NCBI GenBank assembly: GCA_027214345.1
Contig: JAPWHR010000003.1
Location: 248,001 to 312,000 of the forward strand
Length of the DNA stretch: 64,000 bases
Direction of reading: 5' to 3'
Source: Comamonadaceae bacterium G21597-S1
GTDB lineage: Bacteria; Pseudomonadota; Gammaproteobacteria; Burkholderiales; Burkholderiaceae_C
Position numbers and translations under genes: made by a program. Position 1 is the stretch's first letter. Each line of letters starts with the position of its first letter. This document shows positions 1 through 15,000 of this stretch, piece by piece. The notes under the pieces were generated by a model. It was not told where the DNA came from, ran no database searches, and saw only the letters and a program-made list of their open reading frames with translations.

Positions 1-3000
1 GGCGGCACGCTGGCCAGCATTGCGCTGGCCGACCTGAGCGCGGGCGCTCCGGTGCAGGTCATCGGGTCCGCATTCGGCGACCGGTTCCGGCTCGACATCG
101 ACCCCGACGTGCTGGGCCCCGACCTGTGGGAGCTGATCCAGCTCGATGGCGGCGGCGGCAGCGACCAGCTCGAGGGCACGAGCGGAGACCTCGACTGGAC
201 CCTGTCTGGCGCCGACAGCGGCATTGTGGCCGGCATCGGATTCCAGAACATCGCATCGCTGATGGGTGCGTCGGGCGACGACAACTTCATCGTGCAGGAC
301 GGCGCCAGCCTGACCGGAGCACTCGATGGCGGCGACGGCGACAACAGCTTGCTCGGCCCCGACACGCTCAACGACTGGCAAATCACCGGCCAGGATGCCG
401 GCACGCTGGGCAGCCTGGGCTTCACGCGCATCGCCAACCTGATCGGCGGCAACCAGGACGACCACTTCGTGCTGGACCTCACGGGCAGCATCACCGGCCT
501 GATCGACGGCGGCGCCGACAACGACACCGCGGCGCCGGTCGACACACTCGACTACACCGCGTTCCTCACCGGTGTCGACGTCGACCTCGTGGCCGGCAGC
601 GCCACGGGTGTGGCGGCGATTGCGCGCATCGACCAGGTGCGCGGCGGCAGTGGCAGCGGCGACCGCGTCAGCGGCCCGGCCACGGCCCATGTGCAGTGGA
701 ACATCACCGGCGCCAACCAGGTCCGCACCCAGAACATGTTGTTCACCGGCTTCGAGCATCTGCGCGGTGCCGACGACAACAGCGACATCTTCATCTTCGA
801 GGGTGCCGGCAGCATCAGCGGCACGGTCGCGGGCGGCAGCGGCGGCTCGGACGGCATGGTGTTCCATGACCCGGCCAGCAGCACCCAGGGCACGGCCTTC
901 AACCCCGCGGGAGCCGACAGCGCGGGCAGCGCCAACCTGTACGGCAAGACCGTCGACTACACCGGCATGGACCGTCAGGAGATCCTCTCCGGCGACGATG
1001 CCAACCGGGTCGTGCGCGGCACCTTGTTCAACGACACCATCACGCTGCGCGACGCCGACCTGTCGGCCACCGGCATGATGGAGATCAGCTACGGCGACCT
1101 GAGCCTGTTCGACCTGCTCAGCGGCATCACCAGCAGCAGCCTGACCTTCGCCAACCCGCTGGCCTCGCTGACCATCGAGGGCCTGCTCGGTCACGACGTG
1201 ATCACCGTCGAATCGCTGGACAGCGCGTTCGCGGCCGACCTGCTGCTGTACGGCAACCAGGCCGGCGCACCGCCGGTGGTGTGGGACCTGGACTCCGACG
1301 AAGTCCACTTCAACGGCAACATCTCCACCGGTGGCGGTTACCTGGAAGCGTTCGCCGAGACCATCACGGTCGCGGCCGGCGTCACGCTTTCCACCCGCGA
1401 TCCGGTCGGCGACGCGAACGACATCGTCTTTCGTGCACGGCGCTTTGGCAGTGCCGAACTCGAAAACCTCTCGCCGGTCTTCGGCACCAACCGCAAGGTG
1501 TCGATCGACGTCGGCGCCGGTGCCACGCTGGACGGCGGCAGCATCTACCTGATCGCGCAGGCCGAAGACCGCAGCTTCGCCGACCTGGTGGGCGCCAGCA
1601 ACCTGGTCGACAACTTCCTCATCTCGCCGCTGGCCGACAAGGTTGCCGGCCTGTTCGCATTGCCGGTCAAGGTGCTGGTCAAGATGTCCGAGGCCAGCGT
1701 CGTCGTCGGCAGCGGTGCCAGCCTGCTGGGCGACGGCGCCATCGGCGTCTATGCCACGGCATCGGCGGACGCCACCGGCACCGCCTTCGGCAGCCTGTTC
1801 AGCATCGGCTACAGCCACGCGACGACCAAGGCCACGGTCGACATCCAGTCCAATGCCGTCATCAGCGCCGGCAATGCCATCGTCATCACCTCGGACGCCT
1901 CCTCCACGGCCGACATCGAGGCCAAGACCGAACGCGAGGCCAAGGCCACGCCCAACCCGGGCTCGTCCCAGGTCGGCCTGGCACTGGCCGTGGCCGACGC
2001 CAGCCTCACGTCGCATGTCACGGTGGCCTCGGGCGCGAGCATCAGCGCCGGCAAGACCGCCAACATCGGTGCCGCCGGCACCTCCGAAGCCGAGGCCATC
2101 GCCGAATCGGGCCTGTTCGCCAACGGCAAGGCCGCGCTCGCCTTCGGCATCGAGTTCTCCACCGCCGACGTCCAGACCACGGTCAACGGAACGGTCACCT
2201 CGCGCATGGACAACGGCTCGATGGTCAAGATCGAGATCGACCCCACCGTCGACGACGAAAGCAAGACCGGCTTCGTCGACACGGCGCTCGACATGATCCA
2301 CGTCGGTGCGCATGCGCTCGAGACCGAGGACACCATCGTCTACAGCAACCGGCGCGGCAACAGCATCGGCGGGCTGGTCGATGGCCAGGAATACGTGGTG
2401 ATCCGTCTGGCCGACGACCTGTCGACCGCGCGCGACGAGTCCGAATGGATCCAGCTCGCGCTGACCGAACAGAAGGCCATCGACGGCGATGCGATCGACC
2501 TCAAGGCCGATACCGCCGGCGTGCCGATCGCCACCAACAACAAGGGCTTCACCGGCGCCGATGTCAACGGCAACTCCAACACCATCGTGCTGGCCAACCC
2601 CGCCTTCACCGGCGCCGGCACGGTGGACTTCTCGCTGCTCGGCCAGACCTTCGAACTCGGCCAGGCCGTCGTCTACCACCAGGGCACCGAGGCCATTGCC
2701 GGCCTGGAGAACGGCGCGACCTACTACATCATCACCGGCACCGACGAGTACAACCTGGATGGCGACCAGCGTTTCGTCGGCGAGCAGGTGGTGCAACTGG
2801 CCGAGTCCGAGAACGAGGCGCGCGCCGGCATCGCGATCGACATCGGCGCCGTGGCCGCGGGCGCCAGCGGATTCAGCCTGTCCGCCACCCATGTGCTGGA
2901 CTCCGGCTTCTCCACCGGCATCGGCGTGCAGGCCAGCCTGGACGCCTCCGACAAGGCCTCGGGCGGCGCCGGGCTGAGCTCCGAAGACCGCAACGACGGC

Positions 3001-6000
3001 CCCAAGACCAAGTGGCAGAAGTTCGAGGCGGCCAAGGAGAAGATCAACCCCAATGTCACCGACAAGATCTTCCAGGCGCTGACCAAGGACTACCGCGACA
3101 ACTCCGACAAGACCGGCTCGGGCTCGGCCGGCAGTCTCAGCGTGGCCGGCGGCCTGGCCGTGGTCTACACCGATCACACGGTCACGGCCACCGTCGGGCT
3201 CGATGCCGAACTCAAGTCCAACGAAGACCTGGAGGTCACCGCCGGCATCAGCCAGACCTACCAGCTCACCGCCGAGTCCGACACCGAGCCGCAGGAGAAC
3301 GCCAACGGCAGCAGCTCCGGCGAAAGCGCACCCAACACGGTCAGCGTGGCGGTGTCGGTGGGCGTGATGAACAACACGGCCACGGCCACGGTCGCCTCGG
3401 GCGCCGAGCTCGACGCCTTGCGCGCCACACGTGTCATCTCGAACATCACCTATCCGTTCCTGACCCGCCCGGACGCCTTCGTGCCCACCACGGCCGGCGA
3501 GTTCCTCGATGCCGTGCAGGCCGAGGGTTACCAGGCGATCGACAAGTACCTGGACGGTTATTTCGGCATCCAGTCGGGCCTGTTCAACAGCTGGACCCGC
3601 AGCACGGCCACGGCCGACAACGTCGGTATTGCCGGCTCGGTCACGGTGCTGGTGATCAACAACAGCTCCAAGGCCATCGTGGAGCCGATGGTGCGCATCA
3701 ACCAGGATGTGAATTGGCGCGACAACGCCGTCAATCCGCATGGCAACCAGGCGGCGCTGCGCGACGACGGCCTGGGAGGCGAACAAGTGGTCTCGGTCGA
3801 AGCGACGACCTACATGCAGACCATCAACATGACCGGCATCTTCGCGTTCAACCTGCCGGCCGCCACGCTCGATCCGTTCAGCCCGGACTTCGACCGCAAG
3901 CTGGCCATCAAACCGGTCGGCTCGAGCGGCGAAAAAGGCGGCTTCGGCGGCGCGATCTTCATCAGCGTGCTGGGCAACACCACCCATGCCACGGTCGGCG
4001 ACGGCGCGCACGTGTACAGCGGCAGCGACGGCGGCTTCAACATCAAGGCCGAAGAGGCCATCACCGGCTTCGCGTTCAACCAGGCCGGCGGCGAAGGCGG
4101 CAAATACGCGATCGGCGGCACCGTGTCCTGGGTCTCGCAGACCAGCGACACGCTGGCCCAGCTCAGCGGCCTGGCCTTCGTGACCGGGCGCAATGCGCGT
4201 ATCTATGCCGGCAGCCTGGAGACCCAGATCGCCTGGAACGGCGGTATCGCCAAGGGTGAAGGACTGGGCGTGGGCGTGTCCATCGCCATCCACCAGGTCG
4301 AGCGCACGACCCGCGCCGTCATCGGCGATGCGCAGCGCCGCAGCGGCGCGGCGGATCCGCGCGCCGACGTGCAGATCGACGTCTCCGACGCGGTCGACGT
4401 CAAGGCCATCGTGACCGGGCGTATCCTGACCTTCGGCATGGCCGGCGCCTTCTCCAGCAGCGAGCCGCAGGAACCCGTGCCGGCCGACACGCCGCTCAAG
4501 GCGCAGAAGATCCTGGGCGTCGATGCCGAACCGCCTCCCACCGGCATCAGCGTGGCCGCCGCGGTGGCCATCAACCGCATCAACGACACGACGCAGGCCT
4601 CCATCGTCGATGCCGGCCACATCGAGGCCTCCGGCGTCAACGTGGACGCCGACGACCAGCTGTTCCAGCTCGCCATCACCGGCGGCGCCGCCGTGGTCAA
4701 GACCAGCGAGAACAACTCCAAGTCGCTGGCCGGCGCCTTCAGCTACAACGAGATCGGCGCCACCACGCTGGCTTATGTGCTCGACACCCACGTCACGACC
4801 ACCGACGCGATGCAGCTCGGCGCGCGCCGCAGCGGCGACCTGGTCAGCATCAGCGCCGGCGGCGCGTTCACCAACGGCGACGACGGCATCGCGATCGCCG
4901 GCTCGTTCTCGCTGAACATGGTCTACAACGACACCCAGGCCTACCTGGACGGCGTCGACGCCGACATCGGCGGCAACCTGACGGTCAGGACCTCGGACAA
5001 CGCCCGCATCATCGCCGTCGGCGGCGGCGTGGCCTACGGCGGCAAGGCCGGTGTCGGCCTGGGCGTGGGCGCCAACATCCTGGGTTCGGACGCGCGGCCC
5101 ACCATCACCCGTTCCTACATCCAGAACGGCAGCATCGGCATCGGCGGCAACACGCTGGAAGTCTCGGCCATCAACGACAACCCCGACAGCGACCCGCGCA
5201 TCTTCGCGTTCGGCGCCGGTGTCGGCGTCAGCGGCAAGGACGGCAAGGTCGGCCTGGGCGCGATGTTGTCGGTCAACCTGACCACCAACAAGACCGAGGC
5301 CTGGATCAAGAGCGCCAGCGTCACCGAAAAATCCGGCAATGGCACAGCCACCAACACGACGGTCAGGGCCGTGGACGACTCCGGCATCGTCGCCGTCGCC
5401 GGCGCGGTCGGTGTGTCCTCGAGCAACGCGATCGGCGCGGCCATCGGCTACAACGAGATCGACAACGATGTCTCCGCCTACCTGGACAACGTCGCGCTGA
5501 CCAGCGACGGCGCCTTGACCATCGAGGCGACCTCGGACGCCGAGATCGGCGGGGTCGCCATCGGCGTGGCCGCCACCACCGGCGGCTCCGGCAAGCTGGC
5601 CGGCGCCGGCTCGTTGCTGATCAACCAGATCAGCAACACGATGAACGCCTACATCGTCGACACCGTGGGCGCCAAGGATGCGATCAGTGTCGGCGGCGAC
5701 ATCACGGTGACTGCGGCCGACAACTCCGTGATCGTCTCCATCGCCGGCGGCATCGCGGTCTCGCCCACCGGCAAGACCGCCATCGGCGCGGCCGTGAGCT
5801 TCAACGTCATCACCAACCAGGTGCGCGCCTATGTCGAGGACGCCACGCTCGACGCGCGCAACGCCGGCTCGAGCATCCGGCTGTCGGCGACCTCCAGCGC
5901 CACGCTGGTGTCGGTCGCCATGGGCGTGGGCGGCGGCGGCGTGTCGTTCGCGCTGGGCGGCTCGCTGACCGTCAACTCGATCGCCAACAGCGTCGATGCG

Positions 6001-9000
6001 CACATCCGCAACAGCGCCAGCGTCAAGGCCGGCCGCGACGTGTCGGTGCGCGCGACCGAATCCGACACCCTGGTCACCGTGGCCGGCGGTTTTGCGGCCG
6101 CCACCAGCGGCGGCGGCAACGCCGTGGGCGCCGCCATCGCCTACAACTACATCGGCGGCAGCTTCGACGTCGCCAACCCGGAGGTCGTGAACCGCGACTC
6201 CACGGCCACCGACCAGATCACCGCCTATATCGACAACGCCCAGGTGGTCGCCGGCCGCGACGTCGTCGTCGTGGCCGGTTACCAGGCACCGGCCGGCGCG
6301 GTTCCGGCCAGCGTGCAGGTGTGGGACGAGAGCGAACGCATCGATCTGCCCGAAGACGCGGATTCGCACCTGGTCAGCGTCACCGTCGGCGGCGCTGCCG
6401 CCGACCAGTTCGCGCTCGGCGGATCGGTGTCGATGAACATCGTCGCGCACGACATCACGGCCTACATCAGCGGCACGCGCTCCATCACCGCCGAAGGCAG
6501 CGTGCTGGTATCGGCGCTCGACGACCTGACCATGACCAACGTGGCCGGCGGCGTGGCACTGGGCCAGAACGCCGTGGGCGCGGGCGTGGCGCTGCAGGTC
6601 GACAAGAGCCAGGTCGCCGCCTATGTCGGCGCCGGCGCGGTCGTCGATGCCAAGGGCAACGGCGCCGGGCTGCTCGCCCCCACCGGCACGCAATCGGCGT
6701 CAGGCGTGGCGCAGACCAGCGCGATCAAGGGCCTGGCGGTCACCGCCGTGGCCTTCGAGAACATCCATACCGTCGCCGTCGGTGGCGCGGCCGCGGCGCG
6801 CGCCTCGGTGGCCGGCTCGGCCGCCGTCACGGTGCTGGCACGCAGCACCACGGCCTCGATCGCCGAGAACGCCCGCATCAACCAGGGCACGGTGGGCGAA
6901 CACGTCGACCAGGGCGTGCTGGTTCTGGCCTCCGACCGCACCAACCATGTCGGCGTGGCCGGCTCGGTCGCGCTTGGCGGCACGGCCGGCATCGGCGCCG
7001 GTGTCGACACCGGCGTCTTCGTCAAGAACACCAAGGCCTGGATCGCCAGCGGCGCGCGCGTCGATGCGCAATCCGACGTGCGCCTGCAGGCCTGGTCGGA
7101 CGAGACCATCGTCTCGGTGGCGGCCGCCGGTGGCGGCGGGCTCGATGTCGGCATCGCCGGTGCGATCGACGTCTACGTGCTGGACATCACGACGCAGGCC
7201 TACATCGAAGGCGGCAAGACGGTGGATTCGGTGGCCTACTCGGCGGCGATGGTGGCCGCCGGCGGCAACGTGCAGGTCGCGGCCGAAGACGCCAACGAGA
7301 TCGACATCGTCAGCGGCAGCATCGCCGCCGGCGGCACGGCCGGCATCGGTGGTGCCGCAGCCGTTCCGGTCGTGACCAAGAATACCCAGGCCTGGATCGG
7401 CAATGGTGCGTCGGTCGACGCCAAGGCGCAGCACGCCGGCATCGACGTGCGTGACGGCACGGTCACGATCGGCTCGGGGGCCTATGGCGGCACGGCCGAC
7501 GGACAGGTCAGCCCGGTCGACATCGCCAACGACGACGTCACCGACGCGCAGCTCACCGCGCAGCGCATTGCCACGCCCGGCACGCGCCAAAACTTCACCG
7601 GGGTCGCGGTGACCGCCGTGAACCGCGACGACATCGCCGCCTACAGCGTCGGCGCCGGATTCGCCGGCACCACGGCAGTCCAGGTCTCGGCCTCGGTCAA
7701 CGTGATGCACAGCACCACGCAGGCCTATATCGCCGACAACGCGCGCATCAACCAGGACGACACGGGCGAAAACGCCGCCCAGTCGGTGCTGGTCGCCGCC
7801 GCCAACGACTACCAGCATCTGGGCGTCGCCGGCGGCCTGTCGATCGCGGGCAACGTCGCCGTCACCCCTGGCGCGCTGGTCAATGTCGTCACCAACTCCA
7901 CCAAGGCCTGGGTCGGCAAGTCAGCGCAGGTCGACGCGATGCGCGACGTCGAGGTCCGGGCCCAGGCGGCCGAAGACGTGTTGTCGATCAGCATCTCGGT
8001 GGCCGGCTCGGGCACGGTCAGCGTGGCCGGCGCGGTCTCGGTGTTCGTGCTGAACAACACCACCCATGCCTTCGTCGACGACGGCGCCATGGTCACGGCC
8101 ACCGGCAACCTGCTGGTCACGGCCGTCGATGCCACCGACCTGGACGTGGTCGCCGGTGCCGTGGGCATCGGTCTGACCGGCGGGGGCGTCGGCGCCAGCA
8201 TCGGCGTGAACGTCGTCAACAAGGACACGCGCGCCTGGATAGCCAGCGCCAGCATCGACGCCAAGGGCCAGTCCTCGGCGATGACGGTGTACGACGGCAC
8301 GCTCAGCGACGCCGGCGTGTTCGGCCTGAGCACCGCGGCGCACAACGTGCGCGGCGTGGCGGTGAACGCGCAGTCCAGCGAGAACCTGGTCGCCGTCTCG
8401 GCCGCCGGTGCTGGCGGCGCGAACTTCGGGGTGGCCGGCTCCATCACCGTCAACGTGCTGGATTCCGACACCCGCGCCTTCATCGCGGCCGGTGCCAACG
8501 TCAACGTGGACGCCACCGGTGCGCATGCGAACCAGGACGTGCACGTGGCCGCGCTCAACGACCTGACCATGCGCGTCGTCGACGGCACCGTGGCCGGTGG
8601 CGCCTTCGGCGGCGTGTCCGGCGGCGTGGACGTGGGCATCGTGCGCAACGACACCACCGCCTTCATCGCCGGCAACGACGTGCGCGCCCGGCGCGACATC
8701 GCGGTCAGCGCGCTGGCCGACCGGGACGTCGGCTCCTATGTCGTCAGCGCCGCCGGCGGTGCGGTCGGCGTGGGCGCCGCCATCGCGGTGTATGCGCTGG
8801 GCGGCAACCTGACCGGCAGCTACGCCTACGACACCAACAACGACGGCACCGGCGAAGACCAGAACGTGCTGGTGGGCCGGGACAGCAACGGCAACCAGAC
8901 CGGCACCGTCGCCGGCCTGGCGGACTCGCAATCGCAGGCCTCCAGCGTGTCCAGCCTGCTGGGCAATCTGTCGGGTGCCGGCGGTTCGCAACTGGGCGCC

Positions 9001-12000
9001 GGCGACCAGCGCAGCGCCGCCAGCGCAGCGCAGACTTCGTTCGACGACGGCACGCCCGACAACGCGGCCAGCGGCGCCATCGGCGCCAGCGTGGCCGACA
9101 GCGCATCGGTGGCCGAGGTCACGGTGCCACGCGGCACGAATGCCTTCATCGCGCGCAATGCCAATGTCGACGCGGGCCGCCATGTCGATCTCGACGCCCG
9201 CGAGCGGGTGCAGCTGACCATGGTCGGTGGCGGCCTGGGCGTCGGCGGCGCCGGCATTGGCGCCGGCATCGCGATCCTGAACCTGGGCGAACAGGTCCAG
9301 GCCTTCATCGGTTCGGGCGCCATCGTGCGTGCCGCCAGCGTCGACGGCAGCGGCGACGTGACACTGGACGCGCGGCTCAAGGCCGACCTGTCGGTGCTCG
9401 GCGTCACCGGCGGCCTGGGCGGCAGCTTCGGCGTCGCCGGTGCGGTCGCCGTCGTGACCGACAACAGCGACGTGCGCGCCTTCCTGGAAGACCGCACCGA
9501 CACCGCCACCGGCGTGCGCATCCTGGGCGCCGACCAGGTGCGCATCACCGCCGAACGCGGCGTTGCCATCCATGTCTCCACGGTCGGCGCCGCGGGCGGC
9601 ATCATCGGCGGCCTGGGCGCGGCCGTGGTCGTCGCCGAGGCCAACGGCAACACCCAGGCCCACGTGGGCAACTACGCGCAGATCGGGCTCGAGGGCGCAG
9701 CGCCGGGCGTGACCAACGTCACGGTCCAGGCCACCAGCACCGCCAGCATCGGTTCGTTCGGCTCCAGCGCCATCACCGCGGCGGCCATGGCGGTGGGCGG
9801 CACCGGCGCACTGGCGGCCGGCATCGTCGTCGCCACCATCGACGTGAACACCGAGGCCAGCATCGGCGACGACGCGCAGGTCCTCGCCAGCGGCACGGTC
9901 GCGGTGGATGCCGCCTCCACACTGCACATCGACGTCGACGCCGACGGCGGCGCACTGGGCGCCATCGCCGTCGGCGCGATGTTCGGTTATGCCAAGGTGG
10001 GCAGCGGCAACGAACGGGGCAAGACCCGCGCCTGGCTGGGTGCCCGCAGCACCGTCGTCTCCGGCGGCCTCGTGGTGTCGGCCCGCAACGACACCGACGC
10101 CGACGTGGCGCTGGTGGCGGCCAACGGCGGCGCCATCGCCGGTGGCGGCGGCGAAGCCGAGGTCACGATCGCGTCCAAGGTCGAGGCCGGCATCGGCAAC
10201 GATGCGGTCGTCACCTCCAGCGGCGACGTCACCATCGAGGCGCTGACGCTCGACGCCGATGCCCATGCCGCCGCGCGCGGCGGCTCCGGGGGTGCCATTG
10301 CGGTCAGCATCTTCAAGTCCACGGCCACCAACAACGGCAGCACCACGGCCTCGGTCGGCGACGGCGCGCAGATCCGCTCCGCCGGGTTCACGCTCAAGTC
10401 CGACTCCCACGATCGTGCGGAAACCGACCTGTTCACGCTGGGCATCGGCCTGGGCGCGGGCGCCGTCGGCAACTCGACGGCCAACGGCAATGCCACCACA
10501 AGCACCACGTTCGGCGCCGCCGCAACGCTGGCGGCCACCGGCACCGTGACGATCCTGGCCAAGTCCGACCAGACCGCCGAGGCCGACGCCGACAGTATCT
10601 CGGGCGGCGGCATCGCGGTCGGCCTGATCGAGACCCATGCCAACCTGACCCACGACACCCAGACCCATATACGGGCAGGCGCGCAGATGGCCACCACCGG
10701 CAACTTCACGGTGCGCAGCGACAGCACCAGCCATGCCGATGCCGATTCCGACGGCGGCAGCGGAGCCCTGATCGACATCGCCAAGTCCGAGGCCCATGCC
10801 ACGATCTCGGACACGGTACGCACCGACGTCGGCGATGGCGCCAGCCTGAGCGCCGGCGGCGCGATGCAGGTCGACGCGCTGCGCTCGACCGAACTCGACG
10901 TCATCGCCGAAGTCGACGCCGGCGGGCTTGGCGCCAACACGACGACGATCGCCAAGGGCATGGTCAACGGCACCACCACCACGGTGGACATTGGCTCGGC
11001 CGACATCGCTGGCCAGACGCTGACCGTGCTGGCGCGCACGCGCGCACTTGACGCCAGCGTGATCGCACGCAGCGAAGCCAGCGCCGCCGGCGCCGACTCG
11101 GATGCCACGGCCGAACTCGACGCGCGCTCGGATGCCACCACCAAGGTCCGCAACGGGGCCAACCTGTACGGCCGCGACATGCTCACGCTCGGCGCCTACC
11201 AGGACACGCTGGCCACCGCGGCCACGGTCACGGCCATCACCAACGGCCTGGGTGGCGACACCGACCCGGAAGGCCACAACACGCTGCGCGCCGACACGCT
11301 GGTGGACGCCGATGCCGGCGCCACGCTGCGCACCCGCAATCTGCTGGTCGAGGCCAACACCGCGCCCAGCCCGACCTACACGCTGACCCTGGTCAAGGAG
11401 GGCGCGCTGATCGACTTCGGCAGCGAAGCCGGCACCAGCTCCCTGACGCTGAATCAGACCATCGAGTTCGACGCCACCGTCGTCATGCTCGGCGCGCCCA
11501 GCCCGGAGCTGGTGATCGACGCCGACGGCAATGTCACCAGCCAGATCAACATCGGCTTCCACAAGGTGGGCAACGACATCGTCGTCGACGACATCGCCAA
11601 CACCGGCGCCTTGTCGGGCAGCATCGTGTTCCGGATCAACCCGGTGAGTTACGTCCGGACCGTCGACGCCCCCGGGGTATCGGGCTCGGGCAGCTCGTCG
11701 TCGGTCATCCGCGGCGCGCCCACGTTCGAGTTCGTGACCGGCTACGAAAGCGTCACGATCGCCAACGCGTCGGCGGGTGACCTGCACATCAACGCCATCG
11801 ACGTGATCAACCGCTCGGGCAACTTCAGCTCGAGCATCACCGTCAACGTCGCCAGCAAGAGCGGCTTCGCGCCGATCACCCGCACCGTCACCGGTGCCAC
11901 CGACCTGCGCATCGACGCCAGCGGCGGCGGCAACGTCGTGCTGAACGCGCGGGTGGCCAACCCCTACGGCAGCAGCCTGATCCGCAGCGGCGACGGCGAC

Positions 12001-15000
12001 ATCGTGTCCGCCGAGGATACGGCGCGCCTGGATGGCGACTCCGTGACGCTCGAAGCCGACGGCGGCGCCGTCGGCACGCAGGAAGCGCCGATCCGCATCG
12101 ACTCCAACCGGTTCTCGGCCAGCGCGGCCAACGGCATCGCGGTGCTGGAAGTGAGCGGCAACCTGAACGTGGAGCGAGCCGTCTCCCTGTCGGGCAGCAT
12201 CGCGCTCACCGCGGCCGGTTCGATTCTCGACGTCAATACTGCAGCGGGTGCGGACATCAGCGCACCCGACATCATCCTCGACGCCGTCGGCGGCAGCATC
12301 GGCACGGCGGCCAACCCGCTGGAGATCGACGTATCCGGCTCCAGCCTGCACGCGAGCGCCCAGGGCGACGTCATCATCACCGATGTACTGGGCGCGATGG
12401 GGATCGCCAAGGTCACGTCGGTGGCGGGCAACATCGACCTGCGCGTGCTCGACCACGCGGCCGGATCGGATCCGGTCGGCGAAGACATGCTGCTCGGCGC
12501 CGCCGCGGTGATCCGCGCACTGGCCGGCAACATCGCCCTGTCCGCAGGCGACGATTTCCGCGCGGCCGCCGGCAGCCTGATCCAGGCCGGCGGCACGGTG
12601 ACACTGGCCGTCGACGTCGGCGACGCCGACCAGAACATCGGTGCAGACGTGGACCTGCAAGGCGTGATCCGCGCAGCGTCGGTCTCCATCACCGGCGGCA
12701 ACGACAACGACGTCTTCAGCCTGGTCGGCACCGCCGCGCGCACCAGCGTGGACGGCGCCGGTGGCGACGATGTGTTCCATGTCGGCAGCCAGGCCACGCC
12801 AGGCAGCAATGCCGGCGGCGTGCTTGACGGTTTCGTGCAGCGGCTGACCATCGTCGGCGGCGCCGACGGCCATGACCGCCTGCGGGTCGACGACAGCGGC
12901 GACGGTGGCGCCAACAGCGGCAACCTGAGCGCTGCGGACATCACCGGCTTCGGCATGGGCGAGGGCATCGTCTACACGGGTGTGGAACAGCTCGACCTGA
13001 CACTGGGCACGAAGGCCGACACGGTCACCGTGACCTCGACCCACGCCGGCACCACGACCACGGTCCACCTGGGCGATGAAGACGACCTGCTGACGCTGGG
13101 CGCCAGCGGCAGCGGCCTGGGCGCGATAGCCGGCCTGTTGTACATCGACGGTGGCGAGGGCACGGACCGCTTCCGGGCCGTGGACGCCGACGACAGCGCC
13201 AACAATGCGGGTGCGCTCGGGACCACACGGCTGACCGGCCTGGGCATGGGTTCCGCCGACCAGACCGAGATCGACGAGAGCCGGGGTGTCGACTACCGCG
13301 GTTTCGAGGCCCTCGACCTGCAGCTCGGCAGCGGCAACGACATGCTGACCATCACCGGCATCAACCAGGCGACGACGGTGCATGCGGGCGCCGGCAACGA
13401 CCGGATCGCCGCGGGTGGCATCGGCGTCGGCGACAGCCTGTCGGACATCGCGGCCAGCCTGCGCCTGAGCGGCGGTGGCCAGGCCGACGACCGTCTGCAA
13501 CTGGCCAGCGGCGTCCAGAGCTTCCTGGAGCTCGATCGCGGCGCGGACGGCCACGGCAAGGTCACCGGTTTCAGCGGCGACGTGGACTTCACCGGATTCA
13601 GCATGCTCGAGGTGTTCCTCGGTGACTCCGGCGACACGGTCAAGGTGCACGATACCGCGACGATGACGGCCTTGTATCTGGGCGACGGCGGCGACCAGCT
13701 CGAGATCGACAACAACCGCCACGTGCTGACGGCCGAACTGGGCAAGGGCGCCGATACCGCGACCATCCGCAACGCCGGCGCGGAGATTGCCGTGTCGAAC
13801 CTGGCGCAGGACGAGGATGGCGACACGCTGATCATCGACCTGTCCGCGACGACGGCGCAAGGCAACGGCACGCTGGGTGGTGCCGGCCACGCCGGCGTGC
13901 TCAGCGGCATGACGCTCGGGGCCATCGGCTTCGAGGGCATCGGGCAATTGCAGGTGAAGCTGGGCAGTGGCAACGACCGCCTCGCGATCGACCACAACAT
14001 GGACAACACCACGGTGGCCGTCGGCGGTGGCGCGGGCGACGACCATTTCACCGTCCTGACGCTGGGCTCCACGATCACCAGCCTGACCGGCGACACCGGT
14101 GAGGACACGGTCACCGTGCGGATCGACGACGCACCGTCCGTCCCCGACCAGTTCGCCAGCCTGCGCCTGGGCGTGGAGGAACTGGTCATCGACAACAGCC
14201 TGAACGCGACGGCCGTGCACTGGACCGTCACCGACGGCGCGGCGGTGGAGGCCGATGCCGGCAGCGGCCGCCTGTACGTGTTGTCGGCCGAAGGAGCGCA
14301 ACACATCCGCATCCTCGGCGGCAGTGCCGACGACGCGCTGGACGTGGTCAGCAGCATCGGCAGCGACGTGCAGGGCCAGGTCGACGGCAACCGTGTGGAA
14401 CTCACCGCCGGACAGGTCGTGCTGGTGCCGGTCACCGCGCAGACCCAGGCCAACTTCGACACGGCGATGGACTTCGACGGCCTGGTCGGCGGCAGCAGCA
14501 CCCGGTACTGGGAAGACGGCTTCAGCCTGGTCAGCAATGCGGCGATCGGCCAGGACAGCCAGGTCAGCCCGGCCGCGCGCGGCGCCGGCACCGGCAACAC
14601 CTTCCGCCTGTTCCGCGATGCCGACAACAACGGCGTCAGCGATGGCGTGTTCGCCCTCGGAGCGATGTCGCTGGCCTCCTATACCGGCAACGCGCACAGC
14701 GTGACCTTCAGCGCCACGACGGCCAACGGGTCATCGGTGAGCCAGACCTTCACCGCCTCGGGCACCGACCCGGCCACCGGCAAGCCGGTGTTCCAGCGAT
14801 TCGTGTTCGACCCCGTGAAGTTCGCGGCGGTCACCGAGGTGCGCTGGACCGGCGGCACGGCGCTGATGGACACCATCGAGCTCGCATCGACCACTTATTA
14901 CGGCGCCGCCGGCGCGAGCCCCGTCTCGGTCGAGACCGTCACGTTGTCCGGCTCCATGCTGTTCGACACCACCAATGCCAGGATCATCTCCGACAACAAC

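Noticed and set aside
52-54. GTG at 52 as the start of the giant protein
   Set aside because: The frame is open to base 1 and the sequence before position 52 is of the same type as what follows; no ribosome site is seen.
7921-14697. A 2258-codon antisense open frame
   Set aside because: Same cause as the other antisense frame: repetitive GC-rich sense codons. The translation is His/Val/Ala/Asp repeats with no domain.
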